Origin: an uncultured Alphaproteobacteria bacterium
Lineage (GTDB): Bacteria; Pseudomonadota; Alphaproteobacteria; Micropepsales; Micropepsaceae
DNA length: 11,605 nt
NCBI GenBank assembly: GCA_937942205.1
Contig: CALDFO010000098.1
Location: 1 to 11,605, forward strand
Direction of reading: 5' to 3'
The notes beneath the pieces are model-generated. The model was not told the origin of the DNA and made no database searches. It saw only the letters and a program-made list of their open reading frames with translations. This document shows positions 1 to 8,908 of the stretch, piece by piece (the first letter of the stretch is position 1; each line of letters starts with the position of its first letter). A program made the position numbers and the translations under genes.

Positions 1-291
1 GGCCGCGCGCGGCTGCGCCGGTTGGCGCTGCTGATCGACGCGCGCCGCGGCCCGATGGACACCGACATCGAGGTGATGACGCTGCTGGACCGGGCCGCCG
101 TCTCCTATGGCCTGGTGCTGACCAAGAGCGACGAACTGACCCCCGCCCAGCGCGACGCCGCGCTGGCGGCGGCCACCGCCGAGGCCGCCCGCCACACCGC
201 CGCCCTGGCACAGGTCCAGATCACCTCGGCGCTCAAGGGCGACGGCATTCCCGCCCTGCGGACCCACTTGGCGGCGCTGGCGGACATTTAA
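1..291 (+). CDS. engB: EngB/YsxC (YihA) family ribosome-biogenesis GTPase, 3' end only
   Basis: This is the C-terminal 96 residues of a Ras-like GTPase of the EngB/YihA/YsxC family, which acts in late assembly of the large ribosomal subunit. The frame is open from base 1, so the gene begins outside the window and the G1-G3 loops (P-loop, switch regions) are not visible. Visible family marks are the strand LALLIDARRGPMDTD, the G4 guanine-specificity motif TKSD in LVLTKSD, and a G5-like loop ITSALKGDGI before the last helix. The family is about 200 residues long, so roughly half is present. The gene ends with TAA. argB follows after about 150 bases, as is common in alphaproteobacteria. A TTG within the frame at position 22 is an internal codon and not a start. 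Confidence 0.9.
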   Translation, partial: GRARLRRLALLIDARRGPMDTDIEVMTLLDRAAVSYGLVLTKSDELTPAQRDAALAAATAEAARHTAALAQVQITSALKGDGIPALRTHLAALADI

Positions 292-305
292 ATCGCTCCC
301 CTTTC

Positions 306-336
306 GTCCGCCACGCGGGCTTACCGGCAGGCGGAC
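306..336. repeat. Imperfect hairpin between engB and argB
   Basis: GTCCGCC (306-312) pairs perfectly with GGCGGAC (330-336). Inside lies a 3x3 mismatch, then CGG (316-318) pairs with CCG (324-326) around a five-base loop. The element starts 15 bases after the engB stop. It could end or protect the engB transcript. There is no T-run after it, so it is not a classic intrinsic terminator. Its function is inferred from position only. Confidence 0.4.
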
Positions 337-382
337 ATCTTCCCCGCCAATGCTGACGCGCGCGGAAGAGAGAAGCCTGTGC

Positions 383-411
383 TTGGATCAACCGGCAGCC
401 CGCGCTATAAG
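383..411 (+). promoter_or_regulatory. Candidate sigma-70-type promoter for argB
   Basis: TTGGAT (383-388) is followed after exactly 17 bases by TATAAG (406-411), which matches the TATAAT consensus at five of six bases. Transcription would begin near 418, about 24 bases before the ATG at 442. This falls inside the longer reading frame that could start at GTG 379, so the promoter, if real, supports the downstream argB start. The -35 match is only moderate. Confidence 0.45.
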
Positions 412-441
412 GCCCCGCTTTTAAGACAGTTGGGCGCGCCC

Positions 442-1368
442 ATGGCCGGTTCCTCCGACGAAACCGAAGATCGCAACCTGCGGACCCTGGCGCGTTGGCG
501 CCAGACCGGCCGGGTGCTGATCGAGGCGTTGCCCTACATCCTGAAATACGACCAGAAAACCATTGTGGTGAAGTATGGCGGCAACGCCATGACCGGATCG
601 GGGGCGCGCGACTTCGCCCAGGACATCGTGCTGATGAAGCAGACCGGCATCGACCCCGTGGTGGTGCATGGCGGCGGCCCCCAGATCGGGGCGATGCTCA
701 AGAAGCTGGACATAAACTCCACCTTCATCGACGGCCTGCGCGTCACCGACGAGGCGGCGGTCGAGATCGTCGAGATGGTCCTGACCGGCTCGATCAACAA
801 GCAGATCGTCACCGGCATCAACGCCGCGGGCGGCCGCGCCGTGGGCCTGTCGGGCAAGGACGGCAATCTGGTGATCGCCCGCAAGGTGGCGATGACCCGT
901 TCCAATCCCCAGACCGGCGAGCGCGAGGCGGTGGATCTGGGCTTTGTCGGCGAGCCGGACGCGGTGAACCCCGAAGTCCTGCACTCCATCATGAAGTCCG
1001 AGACCATTCCGGTGATCGCGCCCATCGGCGTGGGCCGCAAGGGCGAAACCTACAACATCAACGCCGATACCGTGGCGGGCGCGGTGGCCGGCGCGCTCAA
1101 GGCCGAGCGCCTGATCCTGTTGACCGATGTCGAGGGCGTGCTGGATCAGGACAAGAAACTGATTCCCCGGCTGTCGGTGCGCGAGGCCCGCGCCCTGATC
1201 GCCGACGGCACCATTTCGGGCGGCATGATTCCCAAGATCCAGACCGCGATCGACGCGGTGGAAAGCGGCGTCCATGCCGCGGTCATCCTGGACGGGCGCA
1301 TCCCCCATGTCCTGCTGCTGGAGCTCTTCACCGAGCATGGCGCGGGCACGCTCATCACCGCCGAATAA
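442..1368 (+). CDS. argB: Acetylglutamate kinase (NAGK)
   Basis: ArgB phosphorylates N-acetyl-L-glutamate with ATP, the second and usually feedback-controlled step of arginine synthesis in the cytoplasm. With the ATG at 442 the protein has 308 residues, normal for alphaproteobacteria. Visible amino-acid-kinase marks are KYGGNAM (Lys44, phosphate binding), HGGGPQIG at 76-83, the NINAD segment near 205-209 and GGMIPK with Lys265. A helical extension of about 35 residues precedes the core. Such an N-terminal helix is typical of the hexameric, arginine-inhibited NAGKs, so feedback inhibition by arginine is likely (inference). An in-frame GTG at 379 would add 21 residues and has a purine-rich stretch (364-375) before it. 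The extra residues do not look like the family, and a candidate promoter lies inside them, so 442 is preferred. The next gene starts 7 bases after the stop. Confidence 0.97.
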   Translation: MAGSSDETEDRNLRTLARWRQTGRVLIEALPYILKYDQKTIVVKYGGNAMTGSGARDFAQDIVLMKQTGIDPVVVHGGGPQIGAMLKKLDINSTFIDGLRVTDEAAVEIVEMVLTGSINKQIVTGINAAGGRAVGLSGKDGNLVIARKVAMTRSNPQTGEREAVDLGFVGEPDAVNPEVLHSIMKSETIPVIAPIGVGRKGETYNINADTVAGAVAGALKAERLILLTDVEGVLDQDKKLIPRLSVREARALIADGTISGGMIPKIQTAIDAVESGVHAAVILDGRIPHVLLLELFTEHGAGTLITAE

Positions 1369-1375
1369 CGCCGCG

Positions 1376-2365
1376 ATGGCGCGGGCGCTGCTGCTGTTCT
1401 GCCTTGTGGCCGCCGCCCTGTGGCCGCGCCCCGCCCAGGCGGCGCTGACCCTGTGCAACCGCACCAGCTACATCCTTTATGCCGCGACCAGCGCCATCCA
1501 GAGTCCGCGCAGCGAGACGCGCGGCTGGACCCGCATCGCGCCCGGCGATTGCGAGGTGGCGCGCAAGGAGCCGCTGACGGCGGAGACCTATCTGGTTCAT
1601 GCTCGTTCGGCCCTGGCCCATTCCGGCCCGGCCCGCGCCTGGGGCGGCAACTATCCGGTTTGCGTCAAGGACGCCAACTTCACCCTTCGCCAGGCGGTGA
1701 CCCAGCCCTATTGCACGGCGGGCGACACCTTCGCCCTGTCCTTCGCGCCGCTGGACAATCACGGCCAGCGCGACTGGACCATGCATTTCGATGAAAAGCC
1801 CGCCCTCACCCTCAGCCAGGCCCAACTGGTCGGGGCCAAGCGACTGCTGAAGGACAATGGCTACCGGATCGCCGCGATGGACGCCAAGCCCGACAAGGCG
1901 ACCGGCGCGGCCCTGAACGATTTCCGCAAGAAGGCCAGACTGGGGCCCGATGCGGGAAACCGCGAACTGTTCACGGCGCTGGAGCGCGCCGCCGCCAGGA
2001 CCGCCGCCCCGGCCGGTTACACCGTGTGCAACGAAACCCGCGAGATGTTGCTGGTGGCGCTGGGCGAAGTTCCGCGCGGACGCTCGGTCTCGCGCGGCTG
2101 GTGGACGGTGCAGGCCGGCGCCTGCGCGCGCGCCATCACCACGCCGCTGGCGGCCAACGATATCTTCCTGCTGGCCCAGCGCGGCAACGGGCAGGCCGTG
2201 GTCGCCGGGCCGCAAAAGTTCTGCACCACTCCATCGGCCTTTGAAATCCAGGGCGCGGGCAATTGCGCCACGCGCGGCTATGCGGAAAGCGGTTTTGCCC
2301 GCACCGACACGCGGGGCCGCAGCGGCTATATCGCCCGCATCACGCCATCGGGACTGGCCCGTTAA
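1376..2365 (+). CDS. Exported protein with two DUF1036 domains around a peptidoglycan-binding-like middle
   Basis: This 329-residue protein begins with a signal peptide (1-22, hydrophobic LLLFCLVAAALW, cleavage expected after AQA), so it should act in the periplasm or at the cell envelope. Two homologous halves follow. The first (about 23-142) has Cys27, 59, 96 and 113; the second (about 213-320) has Cys218, 250, 283 and 297. Both carry the pattern RGW....G.C (RGWTRIAPGDC and RGWWTVQAGAC). This is the DUF1036 pattern, and four paired cysteines per half suggest disulphides. Residues 143-205 between them look helical, with LLKDNGY and an AL..F pattern recalling the PG_binding_1 fold; that assignment is tentative. 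The function of DUF1036 is unknown. The ATG at 1376 gives the signal peptide directly at the N terminus. The gene lies 7 bases behind argB, probably in the same transcript. The stop overlaps the opposite-strand stop of the DUF2336 gene. Confidence 0.85.
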   Translation: MARALLLFCLVAAALWPRPAQAALTLCNRTSYILYAATSAIQSPRSETRGWTRIAPGDCEVARKEPLTAETYLVHARSALAHSGPARAWGGNYPVCVKDANFTLRQAVTQPYCTAGDTFALSFAPLDNHGQRDWTMHFDEKPALTLSQAQLVGAKRLLKDNGYRIAAMDAKPDKATGAALNDFRKKARLGPDAGNRELFTALERAAARTAAPAGYTVCNETREMLLVALGEVPRGRSVSRGWWTVQAGACARAITTPLAANDIFLLAQRGNGQAVVAGPQKFCTTPSAFEIQGAGNCATRGYAESGFARTDTRGRSGYIARITPSGLAR

Positions 2366-3624
2366 ACCGCGATGTTGAAATACTGGAGATGCCAGCGCAT
2401 CTCCTCCTTGCTGAGGGGAAAGCCGATGCCGCCCCGCGCCGGCAGCACGTCCCGCGCCGGCAGCTTCATCACAAAGGTCTGGATCTTGAACGCCACCCGC
2501 ATCGACAGATGCGCGTGCCAGACCAGCGACACCAGCGCCTTGGCGCTGCCCGAGGTCACGATCTTGCGCGCCGTCTGCTCGGTCACATGCGCCAGCTGCG
2601 CCAGCGCCATCACCACGATCTCGCGCTGGCCCGCCTGCGCCGCCTGCTCGACGAAAAAACCGTCCAGACGGCTTTCCTGCCTTGCCCGCGCCACCGCCTC
2701 GACGGGCGGCACACCATCGGTCCCATCCGGATTTTCCGCCAGCCGGGCGCGCAGTTCACGCCCCAGATGCGCGCGGGTGGCCTCCGACAGGTCGTTGCGC
2801 GCGGCCAGGGTCTCGATGAGGCTCGCGCCCACCAGCGAGGCGATGCGGCGCACGGCGCGCGCCGACAGATCGGCGCGCATCGCCAGCGGCGTCTGCCAGG
2901 CGCTGATCGCCTCGGCCTGCTCCAGAATCCGGTCCAGCGTATCCTTGCGGATGCGGGCATCGGGATTGACCAGCAGCCGGGCCACGGCCGGGACGTTCAG
3001 CGACTGCACCAGCCGGTCGGCGACCGGCTCATGGACCGGGTTGCGGGCGGCTATCGCGGTGAGAACCGCGTTGATCTGCGCCCCGGCGATGACCTCGATC
3101 AGATCGTCGTCGGACAGCAGCGGCGAATATTCCAGGATGGGCGCGGATACCGCAGCACTGACGTCATGCGCCAGCGCCAGCGCCACATCGCGCGGAATGC
3201 AGTCCAGCCGCTTGACCTCCTCGGCCAGGATGGCGCGCACCCGCACCGAGGCGTCCCGCGCGAGGCATTCCAGCGTCTCGACGGTCAGGGCGAAGATATG
3301 GGCGCTTTGCGCTGCGCTCAGGCCCGGCATCAGGCGGGCGATCTTGATGGCCAGTTCGGCGCGCACCTCCTCCTCGACGTCATCAGCCAGAAGGCGGTTG
3401 GTGACGGCCGCGGCGGCGGCGTTGGCGGCCACCGCGGCGCGCGTGGCGCTGCCGCCATGCCCGGCCAGATAATGCAGCACATCGGGCCCGGCATCGGTGC
3501 GGGCGGCCAGTTCGGCGCTGCCGTCACCGGCCTTCAATTGCGCCTGGGTGCGCAGATCCAGAATGTCCAGCGCATCGCGCGGATCAAGGCCCGGCCCATC
3601 CGGGCGGCGGAAAGAAACCGTCAT
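2362..3624 (-). CDS. DUF2336 domain-containing helical-repeat protein
   Basis: This is a 420-residue, mostly alpha-helical protein without a signal peptide or membrane segment, so probably cytoplasmic. Repeated amphipathic helix pairs such as VRAELAIKIARL (about 87-98) and VRVRAILAEEVKRL (about 127-140) suggest a HEAT-like alpha-solenoid. The segment VSAPILEYSPLLSDDDLIEVI (about 159-179) is the most family-like part and matches the DUF2336 pattern. DUF2336 proteins are common in alphaproteobacteria and have no established biochemical role; a scaffold or regulatory function is only a guess from the fold. The ATG at 3624 is chosen because homology-like sequence starts soon after it, although its ribosome site (GGGGACG) is weak. 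An in-frame ATG at 3669 would add 15 unremarkable residues. The gene is transcribed alone, divergent from the HAD-dapD operon and convergent with the DUF1036 gene. Confidence 0.85.
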   Translation of the reverse strand: MTVSFRRPDGPGLDPRDALDILDLRTQAQLKAGDGSAELAARTDAGPDVLHYLAGHGGSATRAAVAANAAAAAVTNRLLADDVEEEVRAELAIKIARLMPGLSAAQSAHIFALTVETLECLARDASVRVRAILAEEVKRLDCIPRDVALALAHDVSAAVSAPILEYSPLLSDDDLIEVIAGAQINAVLTAIAARNPVHEPVADRLVQSLNVPAVARLLVNPDARIRKDTLDRILEQAEAISAWQTPLAMRADLSARAVRRIASLVGASLIETLAARNDLSEATRAHLGRELRARLAENPDGTDGVPPVEAVARARQESRLDGFFVEQAAQAGQREIVVMALAQLAHVTEQTARKIVTSGSAKALVSLVWHAHLSMRVAFKIQTFVMKLPARDVLPARGGIGFPLSKEEMRWHLQYFNIAV

Positions 3625-3682
3625 CGTCGTCCCCGTGGCTTTTTCACACCCCGTTTCCCCATAACCCATTCTCGTTCATGGC

Positions 3683-3724
3683 CTTTAACAGCCGTTAAAG
3701 AGGCATGGTGGACACGCGATTAAC
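3683..3724. promoter_or_regulatory. TTAAC inverted repeat plus third TTAAC copy in divergent control region
   Basis: CTTTAACAGCCGTTAAAG (3683-3700) has perfect seven-base arms around AGCC. A further ATTAACGG lies at 3719-3726. Together they give three copies of a TTAAC[A/G]G motif, two on the plus strand and one on the minus strand, within about 45 bases of otherwise GC-rich DNA between the DUF2336 and HAD genes. This looks like a binding site for a dimeric regulator controlling one or both genes. The regulator is not identifiable. I could not assign convincing -35/-10 boxes here. Confidence 0.4.
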
Positions 3725-3736
3725 GGTGCTTGCGCG

Positions 3737-3753
3737 GGCGCGCCGGCCGCGCC
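3737..3753 (+). repeat. GC hairpin upstream of the HAD gene
   Basis: GGCGCG (3737-3742) pairs with CGCGCC (3748-3753) around CCGGC. It ends directly at an in-frame ATG (3754), where it would bury the ribosome-binding region. This is one reason to prefer the downstream ATG at 3784 as the HAD start. It may shape the 5' leader; no terminator T-run follows. Confidence 0.35.
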
Positions 3754-3783
3754 ATGTTCGGCGCCATGACGCGCGTATCAGGC

Positions 3784-4485
3784 ATGAAAACCGGGATTTT
3801 GAGGGCACAATCGCGCCCGGACTTCCGTCATATCCGCAACTGGGTCTTCGACCTGGACAACACCCTGTATGACGCGGGCAACGGCGTCTTCAGCCAGATC
3901 GAATCGCGCATGACGGACTATGTGTCCGGCTTTCTGGGCCTGGCGCGTGACCAGGCCCGCCGGCGGCAGAAGGAACTGTATCACCGCTATGGCACCACCC
4001 TGAACGGGCTGATGCGCGAGCATGGCTGCGACGCCGATCATTACCTGAACTATGTGCACGACATCGACCTGTCCGGCCTGGCCGCCGATGCCGCGCTGCG
4101 CGACGCCGTCGAAAAGCTGCCGGGACGGCGCTTCATCTTCACCAATGGCTGCCGCGTTCATGCCGCGCGCATCCTGGAGCGGCTGGAGATGGCGCATCTG
4201 TTTGAATCGGTGTGGGACATCCGCACCATCGGCTTTGCGCCCAAGCCCGATCCGGCGGCCTATACCAGCGTGGTGGAGGCGGGTGGGGTCGATGCGGCCT
4301 CTCCCGCGCTGTTCGACGACCTGCCCCGCAATCTGGGACCGGCCCGGGCGCTGGGCATGACCACCGTATGGCTGAAAACCGACGCGCCTTGGGCCAAGGA
4401 AGGCCCGCTGGCCGATACCGCGCCGGGCGACATTGACCATGAAACCGAAAACCTCACACAGTTCTTGCACAACATCAGGATTTGA
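3784..4485 (+). CDS. HAD-superfamily hydrolase, pyrimidine 5'-nucleotidase type
   Basis: This is a 233-residue cytoplasmic phosphatase of the haloacid dehalogenase superfamily. All four HAD motifs are present: motif [10 protein letters not shown] with nucleophile Asp23 and Asp25, motif II FTNG (Thr120), motif III Lys154 in PKPD, and motif IV FDDL (Asp178, Asp179) followed by PRNLG. The helical cap (about 35-105) with [10 protein letters not shown] and the PRN after motif IV resemble the pyrimidine 5'-nucleotidase (SDT1-like) branch, which removes phosphate from UMP or CMP. The natural substrate here is inferred. In-frame starts at 3730 (TTG), 3754 and 3766 exist. The ATG at 3784 was chosen because family similarity starts near residue 12 and a GC hairpin covers 3754. 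dapD starts 2 bases after the stop, an arrangement often seen in alphaproteobacteria. It heads the dapD-dapE-murI chain. Confidence 0.9.
   Translation: MKTGILRAQSRPDFRHIRNWVFDLDNTLYDAGNGVFSQIESRMTDYVSGFLGLARDQARRRQKELYHRYGTTLNGLMREHGCDADHYLNYVHDIDLSGLAADAALRDAVEKLPGRRFIFTNGCRVHAARILERLEMAHLFESVWDIRTIGFAPKPDPAAYTSVVEAGGVDAASPALFDDLPRNLGPARALGMTTVWLKTDAPWAKEGPLADTAPGDIDHETENLTQFLHNIRI
4477..4480 (+). promoter_or_regulatory. Ribosome binding site of dapD
   Basis: AGGA lies seven bases before the ATG at 4488, inside the last codons of the HAD gene. It decides the dapD start in favour of ATG 4488 over an in-frame TTG two codons upstream at 4482. Confidence 0.7.
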
Positions 4486-4487
4486 AA

Positions 4488-5305
<818 letters not shown>

Positions 5306-5306
<1 letters not shown>

Positions 5307-6451
5307 TGGCCCAGCCGATCGCCATAGACGCGCTGGCCCTGGCCCAGGCGCTGATCCGCCGCCCTTCGGTGACACCCGCCGACGCGGGCGCACTGGATGT
5401 GCTGGAAGCGGTGCTGAAGGAACTGGGTTTTTCCACCCATCGCCTGCCATTCGGCGAGGTGGACAATCTCTATGCCCGGCGGGGCACGGAGGCGCCGCAT
5501 TTCTGCTTTGCCGGCCATACCGATGTGGTGCCGGTGGGCGAAGGCTGGAACACCGATCCCTTCGCCGCCACGGTGCAGGACGGCCTGCTCTATGGGCGCG
5601 GCGCCGCCGACATGAAATCGGCCATCGCCGCCTTCGTCGCCGCCGTGGCCAGGACGCCCGCGGTCAAAGGCTCGATCAGCCTGCTGATCACCGGCGACGA
5701 GGAAGGCGCGGCGGTCAACGGCACCGTCAAGCTGCTGGACTGGCTGAAGGCACGCGGCGAAAAGATCGACCATTGCGTGGTGGGCGAACCCACCAGCGTC
5801 GCCCGGGCGGGCGATACCCTGAAGATCGGGCGGCGCGGCTCGATCAATTTCCGCCTGACGGTGACCGGCGCGCAGGGTCATGTCGGCTATCCGCACAAGG
5901 CCAGGAACCCGATTCCGGCGCTGGCCGAACTGGTCACCCAACTGGCCACGCACAAGCTGGACAAGGGCAACGAGCATTTCGACCCCTCGACCCTGGCCTT
6001 CACCACCCTGGATGTGGGCAACCCCGCCACCAATGTGATTCCCGGCGAGGCGCGGGCGGGCTTCAATATCCGTTTCAATGACCGGCACACCCCGGACAGC
6101 CTGATCCGCTGGGTCCAGGACCGCGCCCAGCAGATGGCGCAGCAGAGCGGTTGCGAGATCACAGTGACCTCCCAGACCAGCGGCGTTTCCTTTCTCACCG
6201 CGCCGGGCAAGTTCACCCAGTTGGTCAGCGACACGGTGGCCGGGATCACCGGACAGGCGCCCATCTTCTCCACCAGTGGCGGCACATCGGATGCCCGTTT
6301 CATCAAGGATATCTGTCCGGTGGTGGAACTGGGATTGGCGGGCGCCACCATGCACAAGGCCGATGAATGCGTGCCGGTGGATGAGATCGCCGCCCTGACC
6401 GATATCTATGCCGCGCTGCTGGCGGCCTATTTCAACAAGCCGCCGCTTTGA
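5306..6451 (+). CDS. dapE: Succinyl-diaminopimelate desuccinylase
   Basis: DapE is the dizinc M20-family hydrolase that splits N-succinyl-LL-diaminopimelate into succinate and LL-diaminopimelate, two steps after DapD. The protein has 381 residues, as expected. Metal and catalytic residues are visible: His71 and Asp73 in AGHTDVVP, bridging Asp102 in GRGAADMKS, catalytic Glu132 with ligand Glu133 in TGDEEG, Glu161 in GEPTS, and His350 in GATMHKADE. The dimerisation (lid) domain lies at about 178-290 and contains GHVGYPH, whose His192 corresponds to the residue that reaches into the partner active site. [11 protein letters not shown] (322-332) is also conserved. The ATG overlaps the dapD stop by one base, and the last four bases overlap the murI TTG start, so all three genes should be made together. 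Confidence 0.98.
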
Positions 6452-7257
6452 GCAGCGCCTCGATCGGCATCTTCGATTCCGGCATGGGCGGCCTGACCGT
6501 CATGCGGGCGCTGCGCGCGCGGCTGCCGGGAGAGAATTTCGTCTATCTGGGCGACACCGCCCGCCTGCCCTATGGCACCAAGAGCGCCGACACGGTGACA
6601 CGCTATGCCGTGCAGGCGTCCGCCGCGCTGATGCGGCATGGCATCAAGCTGCTGGTGGTGGCCTGCAACACTGCCTCCGCCGCCGCGCTGCCGACTCTGG
6701 CCGAGACACTGGCGCCGCTGCCGGTGGTGGGGGTGATCGCGCCGGGCGCGGCCGCCGCGGTCGCCGCCGCGCCCGATGGCCCCATCGCGGTGATCGCCAC
6801 CGAAGGCACGGTCAAGGGCGGCGCCTATGTCCGCGCCATCCAGGCCATCGCGCCGCACATGCCGGTGGTGCAGCAGGCCGCGCCGCTGTTCGTGGCGCTG
6901 GCCGAGGAGGGTCTGCACGACGGGCCGCTGCCGGAACTGGCGGCGCAGCGCTATCTGGGTCCGCTGCTGGCCACGGTGCCGCGCCCGCGCGGACTGGTGC
7001 TGGGCTGCACCCATTTTCCGGTACTGAAGGCGGTCATCGGTCAGGTGGCGGGGCCGGAGGTGACCCTGATCGACAGCGCCGAGACCACGGCTGCGGCGGT
7101 GGAGAATGTCTTGCGGGAGAAAAATCTGCTGAACGGCGAAGGCGGCGGCACGGCCCGCTTCCTGGCCACCGACGCGCCGGGCCGCTTTGCCCATCTGGGG
7201 CAGATATTCCTGGGCGAGCCGATCGATCCGGGCAGCGTCACCCTCGTCGATCTCTAA
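6448..7257 (+). CDS. murI: Glutamate racemase
   Basis: MurI converts L-glutamate to D-glutamate, the second residue of the peptidoglycan stem peptide, without a cofactor and using two cysteines. Both are present: Cys73 in VACNTAS and Cys187 in LGCTHFP, together with the [13 protein letters not shown] terminus (Asp10), [13 protein letters not shown] (34-45) and His189. Length is 269 residues, normal for the family. The start is taken as TTG at 6448, which overlaps the dapE TGA in the four bases TTGA. There is no ATG before the conserved FDSGMGG motif, so a rare start codon with translational coupling is the best reading. Placing D-Glu synthesis directly behind dapD-dapE joins two peptidoglycan precursor routes in one transcript. 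The stop shares bases with the truA stop on the opposite strand. Confidence 0.96.
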   Translation: MSSASIGIFDSGMGGLTVMRALRARLPGENFVYLGDTARLPYGTKSADTVTRYAVQASAALMRHGIKLLVVACNTASAAALPTLAETLAPLPVVGVIAPGAAAAVAAAPDGPIAVIATEGTVKGGAYVRAIQAIAPHMPVVQQAAPLFVALAEEGLHDGPLPELAAQRYLGPLLATVPRPRGLVLGCTHFPVLKAVIGQVAGPEVTLIDSAETTAAAVENVLREKNLLNGEGGGTARFLATDAPGRFAHLGQIFLGEPIDPGSVTLVDL

Positions 7258-7991
7258 TAATCCACCCGCGTCAGATACAGCCCGTCCGGCGGCGAGACCG
7301 GACCGCAGGCGGTGCGGTCGCGCGCCTCCAACGCCGTCTTGACGTCGCGCGGCGTCCACTTGCCTTCACCCACCAGCTTGAGCGTTCCGGCGAAGCTGCG
7401 AATCTGGTGATGCAGGAAAGACCGCGCCGAGGCTTCGATATGGATTTCGTCGGCGCGGCGCGACACGGTCAGCCGGTCCAGGGTCTTGACCGGCGACTGG
7501 GACTGGCATTCGGCGGCGCGGAAGGTGGTGAAATCATGCCGGCCCACCAGATGCCGCGCGGCGGCATCCATCGCCTCGGCATCCAGCGCGGGCGAGACAT
7601 GCCAGACCCGGCCGCGATCCAGCGCGGGCGGGCTGCGGCGGTTCAAGATGCGGAACAGATAATGCCGCGAAGTGGCGGAAGAGCGGGCGTGGAAATCTCC
7701 GGTCGCTTCCGCCGCCTCCAGTACCGCTATCGGATCGGGCCGCAGGTGGAAGTTCAGGGCGTCGCGCACCTTGCCCGGCGCGAAGCTTTTTTCCAGGTCG
7801 AAATGCGCCACCTGCCCCAGGGCATGGACACCGGCATCGGTGCGGCCCGCGCCCGTGACGGTGACGCGTTCGCCCGACAGCTTTTCGATGGCGGCTTCCA
7901 GCGACGCCTGCACCGAGGCCCCCTCGGCCTGACGCTGCCAGCCCACAAAGGGGCCGCCGTCATATTCGAGGGTGAGGCGATAGCGCGGCAT
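7254..7991 (-). CDS. truA: tRNA pseudouridine(38-40) synthase
   Basis: TruA isomerises uridines 38-40 in the anticodon stem-loop of many tRNAs. The 245-residue protein has the N-terminal [19 protein letters not shown] and the catalytic motif [14 protein letters not shown], with Asp52 as the nucleophile-type aspartate (equivalent to Asp60 in E. coli). [11 protein letters not shown] (about 108-118) and the [13 protein letters not shown] segment (about 192-204) are also family-typical. The ATG overlaps the fmt stop as TGATG, so it is the last gene of the def-fmt-truA operon. Its stop codon (TAG) overlaps the murI stop. The gene seems complete. Confidence 0.97.
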   Translation of the reverse strand: MPRYRLTLEYDGGPFVGWQRQAEGASVQASLEAAIEKLSGERVTVTGAGRTDAGVHALGQVAHFDLEKSFAPGKVRDALNFHLRPDPIAVLEAAEATGDFHARSSATSRHYLFRILNRRSPPALDRGRVWHVSPALDAEAMDAAARHLVGRHDFTTFRAAECQSQSPVKTLDRLTVSRRADEIHIEASARSFLHHQIRSFAGTLKLVGEGKWTPRDVKTALEARDRTACGPVSPPDGLYLTRVDY

Positions 7992-8908
7992 CAGACAAGC
8001 TGCGTGCCGCGCGGCACCGCAAAGCCCTTGAGCAGGTCCGCCGCCGCCATCGCCTTGCCGCCCGCGCGCTGAACCTTGACCAACCGCAAGGCACCGTCAC
8101 CACAGGCGATGGTCAGGGCGTCATCCAGCGCGACGCCGGGCGAACCAGAACCATCCGCCGGTTCGGCATACAGCAGCTTCACCCGCTCGCCATGAATCTC
8201 GGTCCAGGCCCCGGGAAAAGGCGACAGGCCGCGCACATGACAATCCAACTCGCGGGCCGGACGCGACCAGTCGATGCGCGCTTCGTCCTTCAAAATCTTC
8301 TTCGCATAGGTGACGCCGTCCTGGCCTTGCGCCACCGGGGTCACGCCGCCGCGTTCCAGCGCCCCCAGGGTGCGCACCATCAGGTCCGCGCCCAGGCGCG
8401 ACAGCTGGTCGGCCAACTCGCCGCCGGTCTGGCGGGTGATCGCCACCCGTTCGGCCATCAGCACCGGGCCGGTGTCCAGCCCTTCCTCCATTTGCATCAC
8501 CATCACACCGGTCTGGGCGTCGCCCGCCATGATGGCGCGCTGGATGGGGGCGGCGCCGCGCCAGCGCGGCAACAGCGAACCGTGCAGGTTGAAACAGCCC
8601 AACCGGGGCGCATCCAGAATCGGTTTGGGCAGCAGCAGGCCATAGGCGACGACGATGGCCGCATCCAGATTCAGCGCCGCGAAGTCCGCCTGCTCGGCTT
8701 CGCCCTTCAGCGACAGCGGCGTGCGGACGGGAAGGCGGTGGCGTTCGGCAAAGGCATGAACCGGCCCCGGTTCCAGCGCCATGCCGCGCCCCTTGGGCCG
8801 GGGCGGCTGGGAATAGACAGCGGCGATGTCGTGACCTTGCGCGATCAGTTCGGCCAGCGTGGGCACCGCGAAGTCCGGGGTGCCCATGAACGCCAAGCGG
8901 AGCGTCAT
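7991..8908 (-). CDS. fmt: Methionyl-tRNA formyltransferase
   Basis: Fmt adds a formyl group from 10-formyl-tetrahydrofolate to Met-tRNA(fMet), marking it for initiation. The 305-residue protein has the formyltransferase core opening [13 protein letters not shown], the active-site stretch around [15 protein letters not shown] with Asn107 and His109, and Asp145 in GLDTGP. These match the known Asn-His-Asp catalytic set. The C-terminal tRNA-binding domain follows from about residue 206, with [13 protein letters not shown] at its start. The ATG shares one base with the def stop (TGATG), and its own stop overlaps the truA start in the same way. Fmt and Def act on the same formyl group, one adding and one removing it, and this pairing is standard in bacteria. 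Confidence 0.98.
   Translation of the reverse strand: MTLRLAFMGTPDFAVPTLAELIAQGHDIAAVYSQPPRPKGRGMALEPGPVHAFAERHRLPVRTPLSLKGEAEQADFAALNLDAAIVVAYGLLLPKPILDAPRLGCFNLHGSLLPRWRGAAPIQRAIMAGDAQTGVMVMQMEEGLDTGPVLMAERVAITRQTGGELADQLSRLGADLMVRTLGALERGGVTPVAQGQDGVTYAKKILKDEARIDWSRPARELDCHVRGLSPFPGAWTEIHGERVKLLYAEPADGSGSPGVALDDALTIACGDGALRLVKVQRAGGKAMAAADLLKGFAVPRGTQLV

Noticed and set aside
421..1464. 347-codon open frame on the minus strand opposite argB
   Set aside because: Its composition is His/Gln/Gly/Arg-rich without motifs, and it is fully explained as the antisense shadow of argB in GC-rich DNA.
3685..3698. CtrA binding site TTAA-N7-TTAA
   Set aside because: The two TTAA tetramers are separated by six bases rather than seven, so the consensus is not met. 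Kept only as an unnamed inverted repeat.
2263..3723. 486-codon plus-strand frame across the DUF2336 gene
   Set aside because: It is the mirror of the DUF2336 coding frame, rich in Arg, Gln and His, with no recognisable domain. The opposite strand has the DUF2336 signature.
3709..3737. Promoter for the HAD operon with TGGACA as -35
   Set aside because: At 16-18 bases downstream there is only GC-rich sequence and no -10-like hexamer.
6408..8072. 554-codon plus-strand frame across murI and truA
   Set aside because: It runs through two recognised genes on opposite strands in a non-coding frame, and its peptide is low-complexity Arg/Gly/His-rich.
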